This document shows positions 1 through 5,137 of a DNA stretch of 5,137 nucleotides, piece by piece; position 1 is the first letter of the stretch; every line of letters starts with the position of its first letter. Where the stretch lies: assembly GCA_019090765.1 (NCBI GenBank), contig JAHRVJ010000246.1:1-5137 (forward strand). Reading direction: 5' to 3'. The stretch comes from Ilumatobacteraceae bacterium. Its GTDB lineage: Bacteria; Actinomycetota; Acidimicrobiia; Acidimicrobiales; Ilumatobacteraceae. Position numbers and translations under genes: made by a program. Below the pieces are notes generated by a model that saw only the letters and a program-made list of their open reading frames with translations, was not told the origin of the DNA and ran no database searches.

Positions 1-44
1 CCAAGAAGCCGATCATCACTGACCTCGCCGCAACTGAGGACTGA
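1..44 (+). CDS. C-terminal end of an upstream gene, possibly DNA topoisomerase I
   Basis: An open frame enters from the left edge and ends at TGA 42-44. The visible tail reads KKPIITDLAATED, only 13 residues, so the product cannot be identified from sequence alone. Context suggests topA: in several Actinobacteria the order is topA-tmk-holB, and actinobacterial TopA proteins end in a lysine-rich tail. The stop is in the same frame as the following tmk start, with four sense codons between them, so the two genes are almost contiguous and probably co-transcribed. The existence of a coding end here is likely. The topA identity is inference from gene order. Confidence 0.45.
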   Translation, partial: KKPIITDLAATED

Positions 45-56
45 GCACGCATCGCC

Positions 57-680
57 GTGAGCCCCGCTACCGCCGCGCAGCCTGCCTATATCGCGTTCGA
101 AGGCGCTGAAGGGTGCGGTAAATCGACTCAGGCGGCGCGGCTGGCGAAGGACATCGGGGCGCTACTCACCCGAGAAACCGGTGGCACAGCGGTTGGTTCT
201 CGAATCAGAAAGATCCTTCACGACAACACCGTCGACAACCTTGATCCGCGGGCCGAGGCACTACTCACGGCTGCCGATCGCGCTCAGCACCTAAGCGAGG
301 TTGTCATTCCAGCACTCGAATCAGGCCGACCGGTCGTGAGCGATCGTTCGGTGTACTCCGCGCTGGCCTACCAGGGTTACGGACGCTGTCTCGACCTTGA
401 TGAACTACGCGAACTCAACCGGTGGGCCACACGCGGGATGTGGCCCTCGACAGTGGTGTTCCTCGACGCGCCTGAGGAAGTAACGGCCACCCGGATGAGC
501 GGACGCGCCCTAGATCGCTTCGAGGCCGCTGGCGACGAGTTCCACGAGCGAACCATCGTTGGATTCAGAGAGATGGCAGCTGCGTATCCTGAAGCGTGGA
601 TCACGATTCAAGCAGTCGGTTCGATCGACCAGGTCGCCCTTCAGATTCGCGAGGCGCTCATAAATAGAGGGGTGCTATGA
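57..680 (+). CDS. tmk: Thymidylate kinase (dTMP kinase)
   Basis: This 207-residue protein should phosphorylate dTMP to dTDP with ATP in the cytoplasm, a required step in dTTP supply. The length is normal for the family. Visible motifs are the P-loop GAEGCGKST at 16-24, the RETGGT motif at 39-44 (usually REPGGT), the DRS substrate-binding motif at 96-98 followed by ALAYQGYGR, and a LID region at 146-165 with R146, R150, R154 and R165 (SGRALDRFEAAGDEF). The P-loop without a basic residue plus an arginine-bearing LID matches the bacterial type II (E. coli-like) layout. It is not like the divergent M. tuberculosis Tmk. GTG 57 is the only reasonable start: an in-frame stop lies at 42-44 and no further start precedes the P-loop. 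A weak GAGGA lies at 36-40, rather far upstream. It overlaps holB by four bases, implying translational coupling. Confidence 0.95.
   Translation: MSPATAAQPAYIAFEGAEGCGKSTQAARLAKDIGALLTRETGGTAVGSRIRKILHDNTVDNLDPRAEALLTAADRAQHLSEVVIPALESGRPVVSDRSVYSALAYQGYGRCLDLDELRELNRWATRGMWPSTVVFLDAPEEVTATRMSGRALDRFEAAGDEFHERTIVGFREMAAAYPEAWITIQAVGSIDQVALQIREALINRGVL
666..672 (+). promoter_or_regulatory. Shine-Dalgarno sequence of holB
   Basis: AGAGGGG lies four bases before the holB ATG at 677, inside the last codons of tmk. It supports the ATG that overlaps the tmk stop as the true start and allows coupled re-initiation. Confidence 0.65.
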
Positions 681-1759
681 GCATCGACCAATCTGCCCCG
701 GGACCAATTTGGGATGATGTTGTAGGCCAGCCGGGAGCAATCGCACGACTCAGGTCCGCGGCCGGCAGCGGGCCCGTGCATGCCTACTTGTTCGTTGGCC
801 CGGCAGGGTCGACGAAAATGCAGGCCGCCCGAGCGTTTGCGGCCCGGTTGATAACGGGGACAGAGACCGACAACGAGCGCGACAATCGCCTCATTCTCCA
901 GGGCGAACACCCCGACGTACGCGAAGTACGCAGAACCGGTCCGGCAATCTCGGCAGAACAAGCCCGCGAGATCGTCCGGATCTCTTCGCTGGCTCCGGCG
1001 GAGGGAAATCGCAAGGTCCTCGTACTTGACGAGTTCCACTTGCTGCGCCCCGAAGGGGCCGCGCTACTACTCAAGTCGATCGAAGAGCCTCCCGAATCGA
1101 CGACATTCATCATCCTCGCCGACTTCGTTCCGATGGACCTGATCACGATTTCATCTCGATGCGCACGGATCGATTTTCAAGCCATCAGCAGCGACATTGT
1201 CGCGGCCCGGCTCGTGTCGGAGGGCATCAGCCCGCCTTCAGCGATGACCGCCGCCAGGGCCGCACTTGGCAACCTCGACCGCGCCCGGGTGCTGGCAACC
1301 GACGCGTCGCTCGCAGTGCGGCAGCAGGCATTCGCCGAAGCCCCGCACCAACTCGACGGAACCGGCAACGTCGCAATGGGCCTCGCCACTCAACTCCTTG
1401 GCCTGATCGACGCTGCAGCCGAACCGCTCGCGGCCCGCCATGTTGCTGAGATCAGCGAACTCGACGAACGAATCAAGGCCTACGGCGAGCGCGGCAGCGG
1501 AAAGAAGCAGCTCGAAGAACGGCACAAACGCGAACTCCGCCGCCACCGCACCGACGAACTACGCAGCGGCCTCGCCACGCTCGCTGGCACCTACCGTGAA
1601 ACCGCCACCAACGGTGGGACCACCGACATCAATGGATGCGCAAACGCCGTTTACCGAATTCACGACGCAATTGCCGCCCTAGATCGAAACCCGAACGAGA
1701 AACTGCTGCTCCAGTCGCTGTTGTGGTCGCTGCCCGATGCCCAAGGCATCAACGCCTAA
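677..1759 (+). CDS. holB: DNA polymerase III clamp-loader subunit delta-prime
   Basis: This 360-residue AAA+ protein is the delta-prime subunit, which with delta and tau/gamma loads the sliding clamp on DNA. The N-terminus has the expected W-DDVVGQ (12-18) and HAYLFVGPAG (35-44). Then come HPD at 78-80, AISAEQAREI at 90-99, a Walker B-like LVLDEFHLL at 115-123, LLLKSIEEPP at 130-139 and the SRC motif at 160-162, which supplies the arginine finger in clamp loaders. A highly charged helix spans about 255-296, and the protein ends in a helical domain (NEKLLLQSLLWSL) of the clamp-loader collar type. Two departures stand out. The P-loop reads GPAGSTKM (41-48), lacking the last glycine and the Ser/Thr, and the usual four-cysteine zinc module before HPD is absent. 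E. coli delta-prime also does not bind ATP, so function is probably kept. The gene starts in the tmk stop (ATGA) and is the last of its operon. Confidence 0.92.
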   Translation: MSIDQSAPGPIWDDVVGQPGAIARLRSAAGSGPVHAYLFVGPAGSTKMQAARAFAARLITGTETDNERDNRLILQGEHPDVREVRRTGPAISAEQAREIVRISSLAPAEGNRKVLVLDEFHLLRPEGAALLLKSIEEPPESTTFIILADFVPMDLITISSRCARIDFQAISSDIVAARLVSEGISPPSAMTAARAALGNLDRARVLATDASLAVRQQAFAEAPHQLDGTGNVAMGLATQLLGLIDAAAEPLAARHVAEISELDERIKAYGERGSGKKQLEERHKRELRRHRTDELRSGLATLAGTYRETATNGGTTDINGCANAVYRIHDAIAALDRNPNEKLLLQSLLWSLPDAQGINA

Positions 1760-1761
1760 GT

Positions 1762-1775
1762 CCCTGGCCACAGGG
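1762..1775 (+). terminator. Weak hairpin after holB, possible terminator
   Basis: CCCTG (1762-1766) and CAGGG (1771-1775) form a 5-bp stem with a GCCA loop, two bases after the holB stop. Only scattered T residues follow (AAATTTGAACTCTTT), with no clean T-tract, so strong intrinsic termination is not supported. It marks a plausible operon end before the clpC promoter region. Confidence 0.25.
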
Positions 1776-1810
1776 CAAATTTGAACTCTTTCGACCGGTG
1801 GCGGCGATTT

Positions 1811-1825
1811 GTCACATTGGGTGAC
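1811..1825. repeat. Palindrome GTCAC-N5-GTGAC upstream of clpC
   Basis: Two perfect 5-base arms, GTCAC at 1811-1815 and GTGAC at 1821-1825, flank ATTGG. It lies about 25 bases upstream of the likely clpC -10 box and its centre is 22 bases from that of the ClgR-like box, so both would lie on the same DNA face. A dimeric regulator site is possible. I do not recognise the regulator. Short palindromes also arise by chance. Confidence 0.35.
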
Positions 1826-1834
1826 CGGCCCGAC

Positions 1835-1845
1835 CGCTTTGGGCG
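1835..1845. promoter_or_regulatory. ClgR-like operator upstream of clpC
   Basis: CGCTTTGGGCG matches the core of the actinobacterial ClgR box as I recall it (CGCY-N-A-N-R-GCG) at all defined positions except the central A. ClgR is the known activator of clpC and clpP genes in Streptomyces, Corynebacterium and Mycobacterium. The site lies just upstream of the -10 hexamer TAGAGT, where an activator would replace a poor -35 element. It is nested in a wider inverted repeat, ACCGGC (1824-1829) and GCCGGT (1845-1850). Position and target gene support the call. No ClgR gene is visible in the window. Confidence 0.5.
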
Positions 1846-1849
1846 CCGG

Positions 1850-1855
1850 TAGAGT
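1850..1855 (+). promoter_or_regulatory. Probable -10 element of the clpC promoter
   Basis: TAGAGT fits the actinobacterial TANNNT pattern. Transcription would start near 1862, giving a leader of about 40 bases before the clpC ATG. No good -35 hexamer lies 16-19 bases upstream (the sequence there is GC-rich around CCGGCCCG), which fits an activator-dependent promoter. The call rests on pattern and position only. Confidence 0.4.
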
Positions 1856-1890
1856 TGATTCACTACTCGCCAAACACTTCATCTGTTGTC

Positions 1891-1897
1891 GAAGGGG
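1891..1897 (+). promoter_or_regulatory. Shine-Dalgarno sequence of clpC
   Basis: GAAGGGG ends six bases before ATG 1904. It fixes the start there and rules out the in-frame TTG at 1886, which lies upstream of this site. Confidence 0.75.
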
Positions 1898-1903
1898 TAC
1901 TTC

Positions 1904-4498
1904 ATGTTCGAGCGATTTACCGACCGGGCTCGCCGAGTCGTCGTTCTCGCCCAGGAGGAGGCGCGCCTCCTCAACCACAGCTATATCGGCACTGAGCACA
2001 TCCTGCTTGGGCTGATCCACGAGGGAGAAGGCGTCGCCGCCAAGGCTCTTGAAAGCCTCGGGATATCGCTCGAAGCGGTCCGTAGCCAGGTCGAGGAGAT
2101 TATTGGCCAAGGCGGGTCTTCGCCATCGGGCCATATCCCCTTCACCCCTCGGGCCAAGAAGGTGCTCGAACTCTCGCTGCGTGAGGCACTGCAGTTGGGC
2201 CACAACTACATCGGTACCGAGCACATCCTGCTTGGGCTGATTCGCGAGGGCGAGGGCGTAGCCGCCCAGGTACTCGTGAAGTTGGGGGCCGATCTGTCGC
2301 GGGTCCGCCAGCAGGTAATTCAACTGCTCTCGGGATACCAGGGTCCCTCGGGTAGCACCGGCGGCGGACGCACCGAGCAGGCTCCTGCTGCTGCGGGCGT
2401 CGGCCCCGGCACCAAAGAAGACGAACGCGGCGGCAACAGCCAGATTCTCGACCAATTTGGTCGCAACCTCACTCAAGCCGCGCGCGACGGACAACTCGAT
2501 CCACTCATTGGTCGCGGCAAAGAACTCGAGCGGGTAATGCAGATTCTCTCGCGGCGCACCAAGAACAACCCTGTTCTTATCGGTGAGCCCGGTGTCGGCA
2601 AGACGGCGATTGTCGAGGGCCTCGCTCAGAAAATCGTCAACGACGATGTCCCTGACACGCTCGCAGACAAGCAGTTGTACACCCTCGACCTGGGCGCGCT
2701 CGTCGCTGGCTCGCGTTACCGCGGTGACTTCGAGGAGCGCTTGAAGAAGGTACTCAAAGAGATCAAGTCCCGCGGTGACATCTTGCTGTTCATCGACGAG
2801 ATTCACACGCTGGTCGGAGCCGGAGCCGCCGAAGGCGCTATCGATGCCGCCTCAATCCTGAAGCCCATGCTGGCCCGCGGTGAGCTGCAAACCATCGGAG
2901 CGACAACGACCGACGAGTATCGTAAGCACGTCGAGAAAGACGCCGCGCTTGAGCGCCGTTTCCAGCCCGTCAAGGTCGAAGAGCCAACGCTGGCCCACAC
3001 AATCGAAATCCTCAAGGGCATCCGCGAACAATATGAATCTCATCACCGAGTCACGATCACCGATCAGGCGCTAGTGGCCGCGGCGAACTTGGCCGACCGC
3101 TACATCTCCGATCGCCACTTGCCTGACAAGGCCATCGACCTCATCGACGAAGCTGGCTCGCGCCTGCGAATCAAGCGGATGGCAACCCCACCCGATCTTC
3201 GCGAAATCGAAACCCAGCTGAGCGACGTACAGGAAGCCAAAAAACGCGCCGTCGAGGAGCAGCAGTTCGAAGAGGCCGGACGCTTGCGCGACCAGGAAAA
3301 GGCCCTACTCGAAGAAAAGTCCGAGAAGGAATCCGAGGTCAAGGCCGAGGGCGTCGACCTGTTTGACGAAGTCGACGAAGAAGCCATCGCCGAGGTGCTC
3401 TCGCTCTGGACCGGTATCCCGGTTTACAAATTGACCGAAGAGGAGACCGAGCGTCTCCTCAAGATGGAGGACAATCTCCACAAGCGGATCATCGGCCAGG
3501 AAAATGCCGTGGCAGCTGTGTCTCAGTCGATTCGCCGTACTCGTGCTGGTTTGAAAGATCCGAAGAGGCCGTCTGGCTCATTCATCTTCCTCGGCCCAAC
3601 CGGTGTCGGTAAGACCGAACTCGCAAAAACACTCACCGAGTTTCTATTTGGCGACGATTCGGCATTGATCACACTCGACATGTCCGAGTACATGGAGAAG
3701 CACACCGTAAGCCGGCTCGTCGGTTCACCTCCCGGATATGTTGGCTACGAAGAGGGTGGCCAGCTCACCGAGGCCGTCCGCCGCAAGCCGTTCTCCGTCG
3801 TGCTATTCGACGAGATCGAGAAGGCACACCCCGACGTGTTCAACACGCTGCTGCAAATCTTGGAGGAAGGTCGCCTGACCGACAGCCAAGGCCGATCAGT
3901 GGATTTCCGCAACACGGTGTTGATCATGACCTCCAACCTCGGTACGCAGGATCTTCGCAAGGCGCATGTCGGATTCACCACCGACGACTCCGCGATGAGC
4001 TACGAGCGGATGAAGGAAAAGGTCAACGAATCGCTGAAGAACCACTTCCGCCCCGAGTTCCTCAACCGCATCGACGAAACCATCGTGTTCCACGAGCTGT
4101 CCCGCGACGAAGTTCTCCAAACCGTTGATCTGCTCACGAAGCGGCTGATTGGCCAACTTGAAGGCCAAGGTTTGGGGATCGAGATCAAGCAGGAGGCCAA
4201 GGAACTGCTCTCCGAACTCGGCTACGACCCCCAGCTTGGGGCGCGGCCAATGCGACGCGCGATCCAACGCCATATCGAAGATCCGCTGTCGGAGAAGATC
4301 CTCTACAAAGAGTTCGCGGCCGGAGAGATCATCGTTGTCGATGTCGAGGACGATCCCGACAACGAAGGCAAGAAGCGATTCGTGTTTACTGCTGTTGAGG
4401 GTTTCGTCCCTCCCGCATCGGTAGAGCTCGCAACTACAGCAACAGAGAACCCCACCTCCTCAACTAGCGACACCGAGTTACCTCCTCCCGAAGTCTGA
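1904..4498 (+). CDS. clpC: ClpC-type AAA+ unfoldase of the Clp protease (ClpC1)
   Basis: This 864-residue Hsp100 ATPase unfolds proteins and threads them into ClpP for degradation in the cytoplasm. The N-terminal domain has two Clp_N repeats (about 4-70 and 79-143), each with IGTEHILLGLI. A Gly/Pro/Ala-rich linker runs from about 145 to 178. The first ATPase domain has Walker A GEPGVGKT (227-234), pore loop SRYRG (270-274), Walker B with D298 E299 and arginines RRF (351-353). A middle domain with a UVR-like segment (about 443-472) follows. The second ATPase domain has Walker A GPTGVGKT (564-571), pore loop GYVGYEEGG (611-619), Walker B with D636 E637, the ClpP-docking tripeptide VGF (689-691), an R722 finger in FLNRID and sensor GARPMRR (779-785). 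All catalytic motifs are intact. The Ser/Thr/Pro-rich tail (about 840-864) is the least conserved part. ATG 1904 gives the canonical MFERFTDRARR start. It has its own upstream control region. Confidence 0.97.
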   Translation: MFERFTDRARRVVVLAQEEARLLNHSYIGTEHILLGLIHEGEGVAAKALESLGISLEAVRSQVEEIIGQGGSSPSGHIPFTPRAKKVLELSLREALQLGHNYIGTEHILLGLIREGEGVAAQVLVKLGADLSRVRQQVIQLLSGYQGPSGSTGGGRTEQAPAAAGVGPGTKEDERGGNSQILDQFGRNLTQAARDGQLDPLIGRGKELERVMQILSRRTKNNPVLIGEPGVGKTAIVEGLAQKIVNDDVPDTLADKQLYTLDLGALVAGSRYRGDFEERLKKVLKEIKSRGDILLFIDEIHTLVGAGAAEGAIDAASILKPMLARGELQTIGATTTDEYRKHVEKDAALERRFQPVKVEEPTLAHTIEILKGIREQYESHHRVTITDQALVAAANLADRYISDRHLPDKAIDLIDEAGSRLRIKRMATPPDLREIETQLSDVQEAKKRAVEEQQFEEAGRLRDQEKALLEEKSEKESEVKAEGVDLFDEVDEEAIAEVLSLWTGIPVYKLTEEETERLLKMEDNLHKRIIGQENAVAAVSQSIRRTRAGLKDPKRPSGSFIFLGPTGVGKTELAKTLTEFLFGDDSALITLDMSEYMEKHTVSRLVGSPPGYVGYEEGGQLTEAVRRKPFSVVLFDEIEKAHPDVFNTLLQILEEGRLTDSQGRSVDFRNTVLIMTSNLGTQDLRKAHVGFTTDDSAMSYERMKEKVNESLKNHFRPEFLNRIDETIVFHELSRDEVLQTVDLLTKRLIGQLEGQGLGIEIKQEAKELLSELGYDPQLGARPMRRAIQRHIEDPLSEKILYKEFAAGEIIVVDVEDDPDNEGKKRFVFTAVEGFVPPASVELATTATENPTSSTSDTELPPPEV
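1994..2241 (+). repeat. 23-base direct repeat inside the clpC N-terminal domain
   Basis: The stretch 1994-2016 is repeated exactly at 2219-2241, 225 bases (75 codons) later. It encodes the EHILLGL core of each of the two Clp_N repeats. The protein repeat is an ancient family trait. Identity at every base, including third positions, is more than the protein needs. Confidence 0.9.
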
Positions 4499-4519
4499 TT
4501 GCGGCATACTGTCCGCAGT
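4498..4519 (+). other. Hairpin spanning the clpC stop and the lipoprotein start
   Basis: TGCGG (4500-4504) pairs with CCGCA (4513-4517) across an 8-base loop. T4499-G4518 (wobble) and A4498-T4519 can extend the stem to seven pairs, reaching the last base of the clpC stop and the GTG start of the next gene. No T-tract follows, so it is not a standard terminator. It could limit initiation unless ribosomes leaving clpC open it. Confidence 0.4.
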
Positions 4520-5137
4520 GCTTCGCCGGTTCTTAGTTCTCATAACCTGCGCCGTCGCCCTCGCATCATGCAAGGTCGATGTCGCAGTAGATGTTGTTGT
4601 TGAAGCTGACGGCACCGGCACGATCGCTGTGGTCACCACCGCGGATGCCGAAGTCGTTGCGGCTGTCCCAACAATCGCTGACGGCCTAGCAGTCGACGAC
4701 GTAATCGCTGCCGGCTGGATCTTGGACGGACCGACCACGACTCCGGAGGGAGGGTTGACGCTGACGTTGTCGCATGATTTTGTTTCCGCCGACGAAGCCA
4801 CCAACTTGCTCAACAGCTTGGGCCCCCCGTTTAACCAGATGGCGATCGATCGCACGACAGTTGGCGACGAAACCACAACCCGACTGAGCGGACTTCTAGG
4901 CCTGTCGAACGGGTTCGACTCATTTGCCGACGACGACTTGATCGCGGCTGTCGGATCACTTCCATTCGCCGATGAGGTCGCGGCCAGCGGCGCTACGCCC
5001 GAGAGCGCGATGACCGCGGTGATCAGAGCCAGGCTGCCAGGTGAAATCGACCAGGACCAAACCAACGGCGTGTTGCTTGACGACGGCCAACTGGAATGGC
5101 AGATTCCACTCGACGGCACTATCACTGAGTGGCTCGC
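4518..5137 (+). CDS. Putative secreted lipoprotein, LppM-like (partial, runs off the right edge)
   Basis: An open frame from GTG 4518 continues without a stop to the window end (206 codons seen). It starts with a lipoprotein signal: basic MLRR, a hydrophobic stretch FLVLITCAVAL (5-15) and lipobox LASC (15-18), so C18 should be lipidated and the protein anchored outside the membrane. After it comes a strand-rich start (KVDVAVDVVVEADGTGTI, 19-36), then GGLTLTLSHDF (78-88), an acidic middle, and ARLPGEI...TNG...LEWQIPLDG (171-200). This pattern recalls the LppM / DUF3153 lipoproteins of Actinobacteria; in M. tuberculosis LppM a membrane helix lies near the C-terminus, which would be off the edge here. 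The assignment is by pattern only and the function is unknown. No other ATG, GTG or TTG start lies in frame nearby, and there is no clear Shine-Dalgarno sequence. It lies 19 bases behind clpC and is probably co-transcribed and coupled. Confidence 0.75.
   Translation, partial: MLRRFLVLITCAVALASCKVDVAVDVVVEADGTGTIAVVTTADAEVVAAVPTIADGLAVDDVIAAGWILDGPTTTPEGGLTLTLSHDFVSADEATNLLNSLGPPFNQMAIDRTTVGDETTTRLSGLLGLSNGFDSFADDDLIAAVGSLPFADEVAASGATPESAMTAVIRARLPGEIDQDQTNGVLLDDGQLEWQIPLDGTITEWL

Noticed and set aside
641..1546. Several - strand and alternate-frame open frames of 70-132 codons across holB
   Set aside because: All overlap a gene with clear delta-prime motifs and show no family features or ribosome sites of their own.
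1886..1903. TTG 1886 as the clpC start, adding six residues
   Set aside because: It lies upstream of the GAAGGGG ribosome site at 1891-1897, and ClpC homologues begin at the MFERF encoded from ATG 1904.
1760..1903. A small RNA, riboswitch or short gene in the holB-clpC gap
   Set aside because: The gap is only 144 bases, is explained by promoter-type signals, and I see no conserved riboswitch core or convincing short reading frame in it.
1679..2806. A 375-codon open frame on the - strand, antisense to the end of holB and the first third of clpC
   Set aside because: It lies opposite the conserved, intact clpC, has no recognisable domain, and its protein is of the kind produced by reading high-GC codons in reverse. 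Long antisense frames are expected in such DNA.
4478..5125. A 215-codon open frame on the - strand opposite the lipoprotein gene
   Set aside because: It is Ser/Ala/Thr-rich and low in complexity, without motifs, whereas the + strand frame has a signal peptide, a lipobox and a coherent domain pattern.
1..5137. A defence system, mobile element, CRISPR array or other novel multi-gene system
   Set aside because: All genes are on one strand with tight spacing and housekeeping functions. There are no transposase motifs, terminal repeats, spaced direct repeats or tRNA sequences.

Overview
This 5.1 kb window looks like ordinary chromosomal housekeeping DNA from a fairly GC-rich actinobacterium. The ClpC protein is of the actinobacterial ClpC1 type (close to the mycobacterial protein from its first residue, MFERFTDRARR). 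The upstream order, (probable topA end)-tmk-holB, is also known from Actinobacteria. Several details remind me of the Acidimicrobiia branch: the GAEGCGKST P-loop and RETGG motif in thymidylate kinase, the GPAGSTK loop and charged C-terminal helix in delta-prime, and the CKVDV-type lipoprotein. That finer placement is recollection of the families, not a search result.

Layout, all genes on the + strand. Positions 1-44 are the last codons of an upstream gene, perhaps topA. tmk (57-680, GTG start) follows after 12 bases and overlaps holB (677-1759) by four bases (ATGA), so these form a tightly coupled DNA-replication operon: dTMP kinase supplies dTTP precursor, and delta-prime is part of the polymerase III clamp loader. 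A 144-base gap (1760-1903) then separates holB from clpC. It holds a short hairpin after holB, a GTCAC-N5-GTGAC palindrome, a ClgR-like box, a TANNNT -10 hexamer and a strong Shine-Dalgarno sequence, so clpC very likely has its own regulated promoter. clpC (1904-4498) is a complete, intact double-AAA+ Hsp100 unfoldase with all ATPase motifs and a ClpP-docking VGF loop.

Nineteen bases after clpC, a lipoprotein gene with a GTG start (4518) runs off the right edge. It has a clear lipobox and resembles the LppM / DUF3153 group in pattern, and it is probably co-transcribed with clpC.

No RNA gene, mobile element, CRISPR array or recognisable new multi-gene system is visible. The most useful second-look items are the clpC control region, the stripped-down delta-prime (no zinc module, broken P-loop) and the little-characterised lipoprotein placed directly behind clpC.
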